The notes: generated by a model from the letters alone, not told the origin. A stretch of 64,000 nucleotides of DNA from Actinoallomurus purpureus (GCF_024055795.1 NZ_JAMXMY010000030.1:1-64000), one strand, 5' to 3'. Counted from the first letter of the stretch, positions 1 to 9,127 are shown. A program made the numbers and translations.

Positions 1-120
<120 letters not shown>

Positions 121-233
121 CCGAACCATTTTGTCTATTGATGATCCGGCTGTGGCGTGTTGAATCGAACTGGTAAGAGAATTGCCGAGATAACCGATAC
201 CTCACAACGCTTTTGAGAGGCGTTGAATGCCGG

Positions 234-1262
234 TCACATTGCCTGTCGGCTCAACTGTTCGGGTACGAGAGGGCGCTGCTGTGCGATCGGCGCCCCTGCG
301 GTCGACGTGAGCAGGCTCAGCCCCAGATTCGTGATCTCGTGGCAGACGGAGTAGCCGTCGCGTCGGGTGGTGATGAGGCCGGCCTCCCGGAGCACTTTGG
401 TGTGATGGCTCACCGAGGCGGGGGAGATGTTGGCCGCCTTGGCGATATCCGTCGTGCTGCAACCCGTCGTGCTCGTCTTGAGCACCGTGGTGCGCGTTCG
501 GCCGAGCAGCCCGTCCAGCGGCTCGGATCTGGTCGCCTCGTTGGTTTCCGGCTTCCCCAGCCACGTGCGTCGGCTGACGGGGAAGACCAGCAGGGGCGGC
601 AGTTCGGGATCCCGGAGAGTGATCGGGTGGTGCCGGCAGAAGAACGACGGGACGAGCACGATGCCGCGCCCGTCCAGGTGGACGTCCTGGTCGACGTAAT
701 CGTCGATGTGCAGGACGGGATAGTCCCAGCGCGCGTAGGGGTGAAGCGTCTCCAACGTGCGTTCCATGCCGTGGTCCGCCAGCGTCTGGACGAGCCGCGT
801 GCGTTCTGCCTCGATGTCGCGGGAGATCTGTCTCCAGTAAGGCGCGAGCGCGATTTTGAAGAACTTCTCCACGTCATGGGCCACCCGGCGGACGGCCTCC
901 CTGGGGTCGAGCGACCGCGAGATGAACGGCCTTTGCCCCTGCTGCGCGAATTCGGTGAAGTCGCGTGCGAGCTCGTCCGGCGTGGTGGCCAGGATTCTCT
1001 CTATGCCCTCGCCCAGGTCGCCTGTCCCGCGCGTCGGAGTGATGAAGTCGGCGGAGTAGCCACGCGGCGGTGCGATCTCGACCAACGGGCAGAGCGATGC
1101 GGGAATGAGGGGACGAGTGCGTCGCCGCCATCCGTCCAAAGCGACTTCCTCGTTGCGCTCCTGGAGCGCGTGCAGACTCAGCAGGATTTCCCAGAGCACG
1201 TCTGCTGATGGAGCAACGGTGGTGCGAGCAAGGTCTGCAGGTTCAAAGTGGATCCGCAGCAT
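234..1262 (-). CDS. ArsR-type winged-helix regulator with N-terminal DUF5937-like domain
   Basis: A 342-aa protein when started at the ATG at 1262 (the frame stays open to 1298, but the protein then begins with the family-like MLRIHF). Residues about 1-230 resemble the DUF5937 domain that precedes ArsR helix-turn-helix domains in actinomycetes. Residues about 245-325 form a winged HTH with the recognition stretch SPASVSHHTKVLREAG, typical of ArsR/SmtB repressors. No Cys-rich metal site is visible, so the ligand is unknown. It is a single gene on the minus strand; the upstream gap holds the terminator of the CHAP gene. DNA-binding role is well supported, target not. Confidence 0.8.
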   Translation of the reverse strand: MLRIHFEPADLARTTVAPSADVLWEILLSLHALQERNEEVALDGWRRRTRPLIPASLCPLVEIAPPRGYSADFITPTRGTGDLGEGIERILATTPDELARDFTEFAQQGQRPFISRSLDPREAVRRVAHDVEKFFKIALAPYWRQISRDIEAERTRLVQTLADHGMERTLETLHPYARWDYPVLHIDDYVDQDVHLDGRGIVLVPSFFCRHHPITLRDPELPPLLVFPVSRRTWLGKPETNEATRSEPLDGLLGRTRTTVLKTSTTGCSTTDIAKAANISPASVSHHTKVLREAGLITTRRDGYSVCHEITNLGLSLLTSTAGAPIAQQRPLVPEQLSRQAM

Positions 1263-1395
1263 GACGGCCCTCCGGTCGACGTTGCGGGTTGGTGCCACCT
1301 AGATCTATAGAGGCGGCGATCCACCGGCAAGGCTCTGGCTGTTCGACCCTGTTCGAATCCGTTCGACGCGGCCTGATACCGTTGTGATCTGCAAA

Positions 1396-1440
1396 AACGT
1401 CTCCGCCGCCTGACCATATTGGTCAGGCGGCGGAGACGTT
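1396..1440 (-). terminator. Rho-independent terminator of the CHAP gene
   Basis: A perfect 20-bp stem (1396-1415 with 1421-1440) closes a 5-nt ATATT loop. Read on the minus strand it is followed by TTTTTGC, the U-tract of an intrinsic terminator, 45 bp beyond the stop of the CHAP-domain gene. Confidence 0.85.
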
Positions 1441-1484
1441 CTGGGCTCTACCGTCAGGAGGCGCGGAACCTGCCGTCCGGTCCG

Positions 1485-2198
1485 TCAGCCGCCGACCACG
1501 GGCGAGACGAAGCCGCTCGCCTTGTACCCGCGCCCGTAGAGGCTGCCTATCTTGCGCCACTTCTTATCGGTGACCTTGTCCCCGACATTGCCTTCGACGG
1601 TCCGGACCTGGACCACCTTTCCATTCTGGTACTTCACGCCGACGACCACACCGATGTGGGTGCTGGCGGGGTAGTTGCCGTAGACGATCGCGTCACCGAT
1701 GTCGGGCGTCTTGTGCCAGCGCGCGACCTTCTTTCCCCACTTCTGCCAGTACGTCGCCCAGTGGCCCTGGTCGATGTCCTTGCCCTTCATTGAGGGCTGT
1801 CTGGTGGCTCCGCCTCGCGTCCAGGCCCAGTTGACGAAAACGCCGCACCACTCGGCCGGCCGGGCGACGTCCTTGTTGACCTTGTAGGCCTTCGGGTAGC
1901 AGTTGGCCTTACCGCCGCACTGCGAGGGGTGCTCCGGCTGCCCGATCTGCGTGGTCGCATTCTTCGCGATCGCTACGCGGATTCTGTACTGAGGTGGGTC
2001 CAGTTTGGCGGCCGGGTCGATAGCGGCCAATTCACTGTCCGACATCGTCGCAACGTCGACGGTGACGGTCTGGTCAGCCGTCTTGGTGGTCGTATTCGCC
2101 GACGTGGCGGAAGCGGTAGCGCTCGCGGTCAACCCCGTGGTGATCACGGTGGCCAGGGCTAGCGACAGGATAGCCCGTAGCCTCGCTGGTGCCGTCAT
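1485..2198 (-). CDS. Secreted CHAP-domain amidase/endopeptidase
   Basis: 237 aa with an N-terminal signal peptide (residues 1-30, hydrophobic core LSLALATVITTGL) followed by a short Thr/Ala-rich linker. Residues about 100-237 match a CHAP (NlpC/P60-like) domain with the expected catalytic positions: Cys118 in AEWCGVFV, His181 in THIGVVVG and Asn204 in VEGN. CHAP enzymes cleave peptide or amide bonds in peptidoglycan; acting outside the membrane, this one is likely a cell-wall hydrolase. There is no separate cell-wall-binding domain. It is monocistronic and followed by a strong terminator. Exact bond cleaved cannot be told from sequence. Confidence 0.85.
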   Translation of the reverse strand: MTAPARLRAILSLALATVITTGLTASATASATSANTTTKTADQTVTVDVATMSDSELAAIDPAAKLDPPQYRIRVAIAKNATTQIGQPEHPSQCGGKANCYPKAYKVNKDVARPAEWCGVFVNWAWTRGGATRQPSMKGKDIDQGHWATYWQKWGKKVARWHKTPDIGDAIVYGNYPASTHIGVVVGVKYQNGKVVQVRTVEGNVGDKVTDKKWRKIGSLYGRGYKASGFVSPVVGG

Positions 2199-2382
2199 GA
2201 AATTCTCCTCGCCTGGGGGGAATTGAGAATCGCCGGTCCGGGTCTTTATGTCCGGTGGCGATTACTGGCATCGATTACGATCCCCGCAGCACATTTCAGT
2301 CGCAACGGTTTTGATCGATGTCAAATGCGATGGAGTTTTCACGGCGCCGCGAATGGTGCGGCATCGTTCATGTCGGCGCGAT

Positions 2383-3003
2383 TCACGGGACGGGGCGGTT
2401 CAGGGCGGGGACGGAGCCGAGGCCGTGTTCGACGATGGCCAGGGCGCGGTCGACCGCCTCGCGGGTCGCCGCCGGGGCGTACCCGTGGGCGCGGCAGTGG
2501 GTGATGACGGCCTTCATGCCACCGACGAGCGCGCCGGCTATGACGACCGCGTCGATCTCGTCGAGGTCGGGAGAGAGTTCGGTCAGCCGTTCGACGACAT
2601 GCTGCTCGGTGTCGTTCATCCGTTTGAGTGCTCGCGCCTGCAGGGAGGGCCGCTCGAGGATCAACTGGACCTGGATGGCGCCGTACTCCCCGTGCGCGGC
2701 GGCGATCGCCTCGATCATCGCGAACACGATGCGTCGCATGGACTCCAGCGGGGTCTCGCCCGGGGGGCGCTGCGCGACGCCCTCCCGTACCTCGGCCAGG
2801 CGTTCGTCGATCTCCGCGAAGACGACGTCCTCCTTGGAAGGGAAGTAGCTGAAGAACGTGCGCGGGGACACGTCGGCGGCCTGGGCGATGTCCGCGATCG
2901 TCGTCTCCTCGTAGCCGCGCTCGGCGAACAGGCGGAGGGCGGCGGCCGCGATCGCCCGCCGGGTATGGAGCTTCTTCCGCTCCCGCAGGCCCATGTGATC
3001 CAT
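2383..3003 (-). CDS. TetR/AcrR-family regulator, divergent from MMPL exporter
   Basis: 206 aa from the ATG at 3003 (a second ATG at 2994 is also possible). Residues about 10-57 are a TetR HTH with the diagnostic TTIADIAQAADVSPRTFFSYF helix pair; the rest is a helical ligand domain. The frame stays open far upstream over the exporter gene, but only this start agrees with the family. The gene is divergent from the MMPL exporter with a 72-bp gap containing a small palindrome, the usual layout of a TetR repressor controlling an efflux gene. Ligand unknown. Confidence 0.88.
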   Translation of the reverse strand: MDHMGLRERKKLHTRRAIAAAALRLFAERGYEETTIADIAQAADVSPRTFFSYFPSKEDVVFAEIDERLAEVREGVAQRPPGETPLESMRRIVFAMIEAIAAAHGEYGAIQVQLILERPSLQARALKRMNDTEQHVVERLTELSPDLDEIDAVVIAGALVGGMKAVITHCRAHGYAPAATREAVDRALAIVEHGLGSVPALNRPVP

Positions 3004-3031
3004 CTCACCAATATATACACTGAGTGCGAAC

Positions 3032-3046
3032 TTGCAGGCGTTGCAA
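3032..3046. promoter_or_regulatory. Candidate TetR operator between tetR and MMPL genes
   Basis: TTGCA-ggcgt-TGCAA is a perfect inverted repeat placed between the divergent starts at 3003 and 3076. The position and symmetry suit a TetR dimer site, but it is short and unproven. Confidence 0.4.
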
Positions 3047-3075
3047 ACTTTGGCATCGCATGCTGTTCTGTCAAC

Positions 3076-5337
3076 ATGTCGGGGATTCTGGAGAGGCTTG
3101 GGCGGTTCTGTGCCCGGCACGCGCGGTGGGTGATGCTCATCTGGGTCGCCGCCGCGGTCGGCACCGGAGTCCTCGGCGTCGTGAAGGGCGGCACCTTCGT
3201 CCAGCAGGATCGCCTCACCGGCACCGAGACCCAGCGCTCCATCGACCTGCTCCGCAAGAACTTCCCCGAGGTCACCGGGCCGACGGCCACGATCGTGTTC
3301 CACCCGCAGCGGGGCGTCTCGCTGTCCGACTGGCGCGTCGCGCTGCAGGTCGGCAAGGCCATCCAGCAGGTCGGCGCGCTGCCCCGCGTCTCCATGGCGG
3401 AGAACCCCTACGGCCACACCGGCGGTGCCAAGGGCGCGAACGCCGTCGTCGCCGTCGCGCACTTCAAGGGCACCGCCCGCGACCTGTCCATCGACGACCT
3501 GCACGCCCTCGAAGAGGCGACCGAGCCGGCCCGGCAGGCCGGCGTCGACGTCGACTTCGGCGGCATCATGACGACGATCCTCAACCAGCCCACGGCGGGC
3601 CCCAAGGAGGGCGTCGGCGTCATCCTCGCCCTCGGGGTGCTGCTGTTCGCCTTCGGCTCGTTCCTCGCGGCCGGCGTACCGATCGTCGTGTCCCTCTGCG
3701 CGATGGCCGTGGCGTACTCGCTGATCCACTTCGGTGCGGGGATCTGGCAGGTCCATCCGACCGCGCCCATGGTCGCGGCCATGCTCGGCCTCGGCGCGGG
3801 CATCGACTACGCGCTGTTCGTCGTCACACGCCACCGTCAGCAGCTCGCCGAGGGCATGGGCGTTCCGGAGTCGGTGGGCCGGGCGCTCGCGACCTCCGGG
3901 CATGCCGTGGTGTTCGCCGGCGGCACGGTCCTGTTCGCGATCTGTGGCCTGTGGTTCTCCGGCATCACGTTCATCGGGATCATCGGACTCGCGACGGCGA
4001 TCACCGTGGCCCTCATGGTGGCCGGCGCGCTCACCCTGCTGCCCGCCGTGCTCGGCGCCCTCGGCACGAACATCGACCGGTACCGGCTGCCCTGGCTACG
4101 GCCCGACCGCTCCACGTACCGCTGGGAGCGCTGGGGCCGGCACGTCGACCGGCACGCCTGGCCGTACGCGATCGGGGCGACGCTTCTGCTGCTGTTCCTC
4201 GCGCTGCCGGTGCTGAGCCTGCGTTTCGGCATCATGGCCGACAGCACACTGCCGCACTCCAACGGCGCGCGCCGGGCGTACGACGTGACGGCGAAGGAGT
4301 TCGGGCCCGGCTGGTACAGCCCGTTCGTGGTCGTCGCCACGGTTCCCGGCCCCGTACGGCCGCCGCAGTCCACCGAGACCACGAAGACGGCCAAGGGGTG
4401 GACGGCACTGCGGCAGGAGCCGGGCGGACGGCTGGCGGTCAGTCCGAACGACAAGCCGACGCCCAACCCCGAGGCCCGTCGCCTCGGCGAGGAGCTGCGG
4501 CGTGGCTTCCAGCGGGTGCCCGGCGTCGCGTCCGTCGAGGCGCCGGTCGTCGCCGGCGACAGCGCGACGGTCAAGGTCGTACCCACCACCCCGCCGCAGG
4601 CCGCCGCGACCGCCGACCTCGTGCGGCGGCTGCGGCGGTCGGTGATCCCGCCGATCGTGGCCCGCCACCCCGGAGCCCGCGCGTACCTGGGCGGGGAGTC
4701 ACCAGCGATCATCGACATGGCGACGATCGTCAAGCAGCGCATGCCGTACGTCGTGATCGCCGTCGTGGCGGTCGCGCTGGTGCTCCTGGTCATCGCGTTC
4801 CGGTCGATCATCGTGCCGATCAAGGCGGCACTGATGAACCTGCTGTCCATCGGCGCCGCGTACGGCGTGGTGGTCGCGGTCTTCCAGTGGGGCTGGGGGA
4901 TCGACCTGCTCGGCCTCGACCAGCCCGTGCCGATCGTGTCGTTCGTGCCGTTGTTCATGTTCGCGCTGCTGTTCGGGCTGTCCATGGACTACGAGGTGTT
5001 CCTGCTGTCCCGGATCCGCGAGGAGTACCTCCGCACCGACGACCCGCACGGCAGCGTCGTCACCGGCATCGCGTCGACCGCCCGGCTCATCACCTCGGCC
5101 GCGCTCATCATGATCTGCGTGTTCCTGAGCTTCCTCCCGCAGCCGGACTCGACCGTCAAGATGATGGGCCTCGGCCTGGCGGCCGCCGTCGCCGTGGACG
5201 CCACGATCGTCCGCCTCGTCCTCGTCCCCGCGCTGATGAGCCTCCTCGGCCACGCCAACTGGTGGTTCCCCGGCCGGCGTCGTCGGCCCGCCCCGCCGGC
5301 GGCCCGGCCCGAGGAACGCACCCTCGAACACGTCTGA
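3076..5337 (+). CDS. MMPL-family RND transporter
   Basis: 753 aa from the ATG at 3076. It shows the two-fold MMPL architecture: TM1 near residue 20, a large extracytoplasmic loop, five or six helices from about 178-330, a second TM/loop set, and helices from about 555-720. The conserved intramembrane Asp-Tyr pairs are present in GIDYALFV (about 238) and SMDYEVFL (about 633). Family members export lipids, siderophores or drugs using the proton gradient. The divergent TetR suggests inducible efflux. The antisense and alternate-frame long ORFs over this gene are shadows of its GC-rich codons. Confidence 0.92.
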   Translation: MSGILERLGRFCARHARWVMLIWVAAAVGTGVLGVVKGGTFVQQDRLTGTETQRSIDLLRKNFPEVTGPTATIVFHPQRGVSLSDWRVALQVGKAIQQVGALPRVSMAENPYGHTGGAKGANAVVAVAHFKGTARDLSIDDLHALEEATEPARQAGVDVDFGGIMTTILNQPTAGPKEGVGVILALGVLLFAFGSFLAAGVPIVVSLCAMAVAYSLIHFGAGIWQVHPTAPMVAAMLGLGAGIDYALFVVTRHRQQLAEGMGVPESVGRALATSGHAVVFAGGTVLFAICGLWFSGITFIGIIGLATAITVALMVAGALTLLPAVLGALGTNIDRYRLPWLRPDRSTYRWERWGRHVDRHAWPYAIGATLLLLFLALPVLSLRFGIMADSTLPHSNGARRAYDVTAKEFGPGWYSPFVVVATVPGPVRPPQSTETTKTAKGWTALRQEPGGRLAVSPNDKPTPNPEARRLGEELRRGFQRVPGVASVEAPVVAGDSATVKVVPTTPPQAAATADLVRRLRRSVIPPIVARHPGARAYLGGESPAIIDMATIVKQRMPYVVIAVVAVALVLLVIAFRSIIVPIKAALMNLLSIGAAYGVVVAVFQWGWGIDLLGLDQPVPIVSFVPLFMFALLFGLSMDYEVFLLSRIREEYLRTDDPHGSVVTGIASTARLITSAALIMICVFLSFLPQPDSTVKMMGLGLAAAVAVDATIVRLVLVPALMSLLGHANWWFPGRRRRPAPPAARPEERTLEHV

Positions 5338-5396
5338 GCCGTTCGGCCCTGACGCCGGGTTCGCAGCGGCGTCGATCCGCGACTCCCTCCTCCTGC

Positions 5397-5488
5397 CGTA
5401 CCGAATGCTCGGTGAACGGCTGCGGGAACGCGGCGAATCCCCCTAAAACCCTGTCCGCCTGACGATGTTCGCCGAGCGTTCTGTACGC
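5397..5488 (+). repeat. Palindromic ~90-bp dispersed repeat, copy 1
   Basis: The copy begins with CCGAATGCTCGGTGAAC and ends with a near-complement, GCCGAGCGTTCTGTACG, giving an imperfect ~23-bp terminal inverted repeat around an asymmetric centre containing GCGGCGAATC and AAAACCC. It lies between the convergent MMPL and DUF6010 genes. Three other full copies occur at 6.3, 8.0 and 9.0 kb in the same orientation. Confidence 0.85.
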
Positions 5489-5567
5489 CCGTCCAGCCGT
5501 CGTCCGACATCCGGACGAGCAGGATCGACCGGGCCCCGAAGGGCCGGGCTCGCGTCCGAGATCGTGG

Positions 5568-5990
5568 TCAGGCCGTCTGGTGCTGAACCGCCGCTGAGCG
5601 CTTCGTCCGGCGGAACAGCTCTCGTGGTGACCGACCACCGCTGAAGCACCACAGGGCGATGACCGGGTCGCATATCGCGCAGCCCAGCGACGAGCTGTGG
5701 TCGAAGGGGACGATGGGGTGGCCCTTGAGCTGGTGGATGACGTCCCAGGCGGTGTGCAGAAGCCAGCCGATGCCGATGAACGTCCACGATTCGAGGCCAC
5801 GGTAGGCGACGTAGACGAGCAGCGCGGTGAAGGCGAACTCCCAGCCGCCCAAACCGCCGCCGCTCAGGTAGGCGGCGCCGGCTCCGGCGATCATGAGCGC
5901 GTTGACGCGCCGCCGATGCGGTTCGCGGATGAGAGACATCAGCAGCGCGTAGGCGATGCCAACGCCGATCGGCGAGATGTACTGCAGCAT
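5568..5990 (-). CDS. DUF6010 family membrane protein
   Basis: 140 aa from the ATG at 5990. Four or five hydrophobic segments span the protein. The C-terminal half carries the signature HTAWDVIHQL and the segment SSLGCAICDPVIALW, with two conserved Cys, that I recall from the DUF6010 family. No biochemical function is known for the family. The longer frame (to 6968) crosses unrelated DNA and is not the gene. It is convergent with the MMPL gene, with repeat copy 1 between their stops. Confidence 0.7.
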   Translation of the reverse strand: MLQYISPIGVGIAYALLMSLIREPHRRRVNALMIAGAGAAYLSGGGLGGWEFAFTALLVYVAYRGLESWTFIGIGWLLHTAWDVIHQLKGHPIVPFDHSSSLGCAICDPVIALWCFSGGRSPRELFRRTKRSAAVQHQTA

Positions 5991-6281
5991 GTGCCATTCC
6001 CATGGTGTGACGAACTGAAGGGGTTCTGGCCTCACGAACGATGAGGAACGCCACGCGCATTCGGGCCGTGCGAACAGGCCCGGAAAACGACGTGGCTGGA
6101 TGCGGCCTGCCGGACTTGAGGAACCCGTTGAGTCGAAGGTACGCGGGCGGTGCAGCGGCTCACAGTGGCTAAAATGACACGTTTCACCGGAAGCTCGCCA
6201 ACGTGAGCACATGGCGTCTGACCTGGTAGGAACGGCGCGCCGCAAATCCTCAGGCCGACCGAGCCGATCCCCGGCCGAGGC

Positions 6282-6375
6282 CGAACGGAATGCTCGGGGA
6301 AGGGCGGCGGGAACTCGGCGAATCGCCGCAAAACCCGCTCGCTCAACGATGTTCACCGAGCATTCCGTACGCCTG
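6282..6375 (+). repeat. Palindromic ~90-bp dispersed repeat, copy 2
   Basis: The copy runs from CGGAATGCTCGG to CCGAGCATTCCGTACG; the two ends are exact complements over 12 bp. The centre has the internal hairpin CGGCGAATCGCCG. It fills most of the 390-bp gap (5991-6379) between the DUF6010 start and the crotonase stop; nothing else is recognisable there. Confidence 0.85.
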
Positions 6376-6379
6376 CAAA

Positions 6380-7225
6380 CTAGCCGAGGAGCCGGTCGGC
6401 GTGAATGCCGTACATCTCGTGGGCGATGCCGAAGCCGAGATCCTGGACGAGGCGCCGTTTCCAGGGCCGCTGGGCGATGGCGTGCGTGAAGCGGCGGGCG
6501 GCGCGGGGGGTCTTCATGATGCCCTCCGCCAGCTCCCAGGCGCGGGGCAGGAGACCGTCGGTGGGCAGCACCTCGTTGACCAGGCCGAGTTCGAGGGCTT
6601 GCCGGGCGCCGATGGGCAGGCCGGTGTAGAGGTGGTAGGCGGCGCGCTTGGTGCCGATGAGTTCCTGGAGGGTGAGCTGCTGCCCGTCGCCGGGCGCGGT
6701 GCCGGCCAGCAGATGCGGGTCGATGATGGTCGCGGTCTCGGCGGCCAGGGTGATATCGCACAGCAGTGCGAACTCGGTATGCGCCGGGCTGGGCCCGTTG
6801 ATCGCGGCGATGGTGGGAATGTCGATGCTGAAGACGAAGTTCTCCAGCAGCTTGGTGGCGTCGTAGTAGGCGTGCTCGTAGGCGAAGTCCTTGGGGCGAG
6901 GCTTTTTCATCAGCCCGCTCGCCACCTCCGCGGGATCGGCGGCGATGGTCTCGGGGGTGCCCAGCCACTGGTCGCCGGTGCCGGTGATGATCAGCACTTC
7001 GTTGTCGGGGTCGTTGCCGACCTCCTGCCAGGCCTGGGCCCAGGCGTTGTGCACCGCGAAGTCGAACTGCGCGGGACCGCCGTCGGTGTGCATCCGTAGT
7101 TCGATGATCCCGTCACGGCGGCGCATCACGAAGTAGCGCGAATATTTCTCGGCGTAGACCTCGAACTTCGGCCGCGCCACGTAGCCGCCGGCCTGGGCAT
7201 GCCACTCATCGAGTTCCTCGGGCAT
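6380..7225 (-). CDS. Crotonase-fold hydrolase resembling 6-oxocamphor hydrolase (beta-diketone hydrolase)
   Basis: 281 aa, ATG at 7225. It is an enoyl-CoA hydratase/isomerase-superfamily protein, but the catalytic set matches the retro-Claisenase 6-oxocamphor hydrolase rather than a CoA enzyme: His149 (GPSPAHTE), His171 (IDPHLL), Asp180 in PGDG and Glu270 (IAHEMYG) line up with His122, His145, Asp154 and Glu244 of that enzyme as I recall them. It would then cleave a C-C bond in a cyclic beta-diketone. The divergent TetR gene across a 123-bp gap with an operator-like palindrome suggests substrate induction. An ordinary enoyl-CoA hydratase remains the alternative. Confidence 0.75.
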   Translation of the reverse strand: MPEELDEWHAQAGGYVARPKFEVYAEKYSRYFVMRRRDGIIELRMHTDGGPAQFDFAVHNAWAQAWQEVGNDPDNEVLIITGTGDQWLGTPETIAADPAEVASGLMKKPRPKDFAYEHAYYDATKLLENFVFSIDIPTIAAINGPSPAHTEFALLCDITLAAETATIIDPHLLAGTAPGDGQQLTLQELIGTKRAAYHLYTGLPIGARQALELGLVNEVLPTDGLLPRAWELAEGIMKTPRAARRFTHAIAQRPWKRRLVQDLGFGIAHEMYGIHADRLLG

Positions 7226-7277
7226 CGGTACATCACCTCGTCAGCTCGTAGAGGAGTCCAGAGATAAGCTTCGACAT

Positions 7278-7319
7278 AAGCGAAGCAGTGCTCCTATTAT
7301 CCGTAGCAGTGCTTCGGTT
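7278..7319. promoter_or_regulatory. Candidate operator between crotonase and tetR genes
   Basis: AAGCGAAGCA at 7278-7287 and TGCTTCGGTT at 7310-7319 are inverted repeats (9 of 10 bases) in the divergent intergenic region, with a further direct repeat AGCAGTGCT inside. The site suits binding by the adjacent TetR protein. Confidence 0.45.
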
Positions 7320-7348
7320 AGCAAGTCTGAGACTGGAGAGGGCCTGAG

Positions 7349-7972
7349 ATGACCGACGTGAACCCGCCGCCGGCCGACCTTCCCGTCCGTGCGGACGGCC
7401 GGCGCACCCATGAGCACCTCCTGGCCGCAGCGCGGGCGACCTTCGCGGAGCGGGGGACTGACGCTTCCCTTCGGGAGGTGGCACGCCGGGCGGGGGTCAG
7501 CATCGCGACCCTGTACCGGCATTTCCCCACCCGGGAGGCACTGCTTGAGACGCTGCTGCGGCACGGGTTCGACACGTTGCGCACCCGGGCGACGGACCTC
7601 ATCGCCTCCCCCGACCCCGGCCAGGCCCTCGTCGTCTGGCTACGGGAACTGGCCGTGGCATCGGCTCGCTACGACGGGCTGCCCGCCTCGGTCATGGGCG
7701 CGCTGCACGATCCGGACTCGACCCTGCACGCCTCATGCGCCGGACTCCGTGCCGCAGCCGGCGACCTGCTGGCCCGAGCCCAGAGCTCCGGTCATATACG
7801 TGCCGATCTTGACGCCGACCAACTGCTCGCCGCGGTCAACGCCATGGCCTGGGCGACACGCCAGGCATCCTGGACGCCCGAGGCTGGGGACCGGTTCCTG
7901 TCGCTCCTCGTCGAGGGCCTGGCGGCCCGGCCCATACAGCCGGCCGCTGCGAACGGCCAAACGGCCCGCTGA
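7349..7972 (+). CDS. TetR-family regulator with SbtR-like C-terminal domain
   Basis: 207 aa, ATG at 7349. The HTH spans about residues 20-66 with the motif SLREVARRAGVSIATLYRHF. The C-terminal region, rich in Leu and Ala and containing VVWLRELAVAS, resembles the SbtR/TetR_C_11 type. It is divergent from the 6-oxocamphor-hydrolase-like gene and is the likely repressor of that gene and of itself. Ligand unknown, possibly the diketone substrate or its precursor. Confidence 0.87.
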   Translation: MTDVNPPPADLPVRADGRRTHEHLLAAARATFAERGTDASLREVARRAGVSIATLYRHFPTREALLETLLRHGFDTLRTRATDLIASPDPGQALVVWLRELAVASARYDGLPASVMGALHDPDSTLHASCAGLRAAAGDLLARAQSSGHIRADLDADQLLAAVNAMAWATRQASWTPEAGDRFLSLLVEGLAARPIQPAAANGQTAR

Positions 7973-8001
7973 CGAGTTGTTGCCGGGCATTGTCACCGCC
8001 C

Positions 8002-8092
8002 AGGCCGAATGCTCGGTGAACGGCCGCCGGGACGCGGCGAATCCCCTGAAACCCTGCCCGCCTGCGATTTTCGCCGAGCATTCCGTACGCCC
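8002..8092 (+). repeat. Palindromic ~90-bp dispersed repeat, copy 3
   Basis: It starts at CCGAATGCTCGGTGAACGG and ends at GCCGAGCATTCCGTACGC, placed between the convergent tetR and methyltransferase genes. Same orientation and length as the other copies. Confidence 0.85.
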
Positions 8093-8140
8093 GCACCGCA
8101 CCGCACTCAGAAGTAGATCACCATGGTGGTGGTGGCGGGT

Positions 8141-8977
8141 TCAGGGGCGCCAGACCACGACGGCGATCTCTCGTGTCCGCTCGGAGAACCGGCCGCTGTC
8201 CGACGTCTGCGTCAACAGGCGACGCAGGTCCGCTTCGAACGTCGGCAGTTCAGCGGCGAACAGGTGCGGTGTCGAGCTGGAGAGCGAGAACACCGCCGAG
8301 ACGATGTCGTCGACCCCCCGCTCCACGATCCGATTACCGCCGACCTCGATCCGGGTCGGGCCGGTGAAGCCGGCCTGCCTCATGATCTCCTCTTCGCCGG
8401 CGCGGGTCCCAGTGGGCAACAGGCTTTGCCCGGCGCGGCGAACCGGCCCCAGGTAGCCGGCGACGAGCTCGTCGATACGGTCCCACGGCGGACGCGGGTG
8501 CGGCAGAGGATCATCACCCGGCACGCCTCGGTGGGTGGTGGCGCCGACATGGACCCAGGCACCGCTCGGGTCGAGCATGCCGCGGACCCGACGGGCTACG
8601 AGGGCCTGATCCATCCAGTGGAACGACTGGGCGAACGTGACCACCCGGAAGGTGCCGAGGTCGGCAGGCAGGTCCTCGGCACGCAGTTGCCGCCACTGGA
8701 CGTTCGTGGCGTTGGTCTCGCCGGCACGGCGGGATGCCTGGACGATCATGCCGCGATCCGCGTCGACGCCGATCGCCGCCTCGAACATGGGTGCGAGCAG
8801 GAGTGTCAATGACCCAGGACCGCAGCCGACGTCCAGCAGCCGGCCGCGGCCGTCGAGGCCGAGTTCCTTCCGGACGGCGTCGGCAAGACTGAGTGGGTAG
8901 GGCATCCGACCGACGGCGTAATGCGGGGCACTGTCGGCATAAAGCGTTTCGTCCCACTCCCAGTCCCTGGCCACCAC
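8141..8977 (-). CDS. Class I SAM-dependent methyltransferase (Methyltransf_11 type)
   Basis: 278 aa. Motif I is LLDVGCGPGSLTLLL at about residues 47-60, followed by an acidic residue at the end of strand 2 (GVDADRGM) and the post-motif region VVTFAQSFHWMDQ. This is the small-molecule methyltransferase fold. The start motif WEWDETLYADSAPHYAVGR occurs in many uncharacterised actinobacterial members. Monocistronic, bounded on both sides by palindromic repeat copies. Substrate cannot be inferred. Confidence 0.85.
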   Translation of the reverse strand: MVARDWEWDETLYADSAPHYAVGRMPYPLSLADAVRKELGLDGRGRLLDVGCGPGSLTLLLAPMFEAAIGVDADRGMIVQASRRAGETNATNVQWRQLRAEDLPADLGTFRVVTFAQSFHWMDQALVARRVRGMLDPSGAWVHVGATTHRGVPGDDPLPHPRPPWDRIDELVAGYLGPVRRAGQSLLPTGTRAGEEEIMRQAGFTGPTRIEVGGNRIVERGVDDIVSAVFSLSSSTPHLFAAELPTFEADLRRLLTQTSDSGRFSERTREIAVVVWRP

Positions 8978-9010
8978 GGGATGCTACTGCCGCTGCTGCC
9001 TCGTTCGCGG

Positions 9011-9101
9011 ACCAAATGCTCGGTCAACGACGGTGGAGAGGCGGCGAATCGCCGTGAAACCCGCCTGGTCACCGGTGTTAGCCGAGCATTCCGTACGCCT
9101 G
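9011..9101 (+). repeat. Palindromic ~90-bp dispersed repeat, copy 4
   Basis: It runs from CCAAATGCTCGGTCAACG to AGCCGAGCATTCCGTACGCC between the methyltransferase start and the DUF1963 stop. The internal GCGGCGAATCGCCG hairpin is kept. Confidence 0.82.
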
Positions 9102-9127
9102 CCCGCACCGCAGAGCGGCAGAGGATC

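Noticed and set aside
213-1208. 331-aa plus-strand frame opposite the ArsR-type gene
   Set aside because: No recognisable domain; the minus strand encodes a clear winged-helix regulator.
5338-5396. Terminator directly after the MMPL gene
   Set aside because: No stem of useful length before repeat copy 1; the repeat itself may play that role but this is unproven.
3024-5462. 812-aa open frame over the MMPL gene
   Set aside because: It is the +1 shadow of the exporter; composition is Arg/Pro/Gly-rich with no domain, while the other frame has the full MMPL signature.
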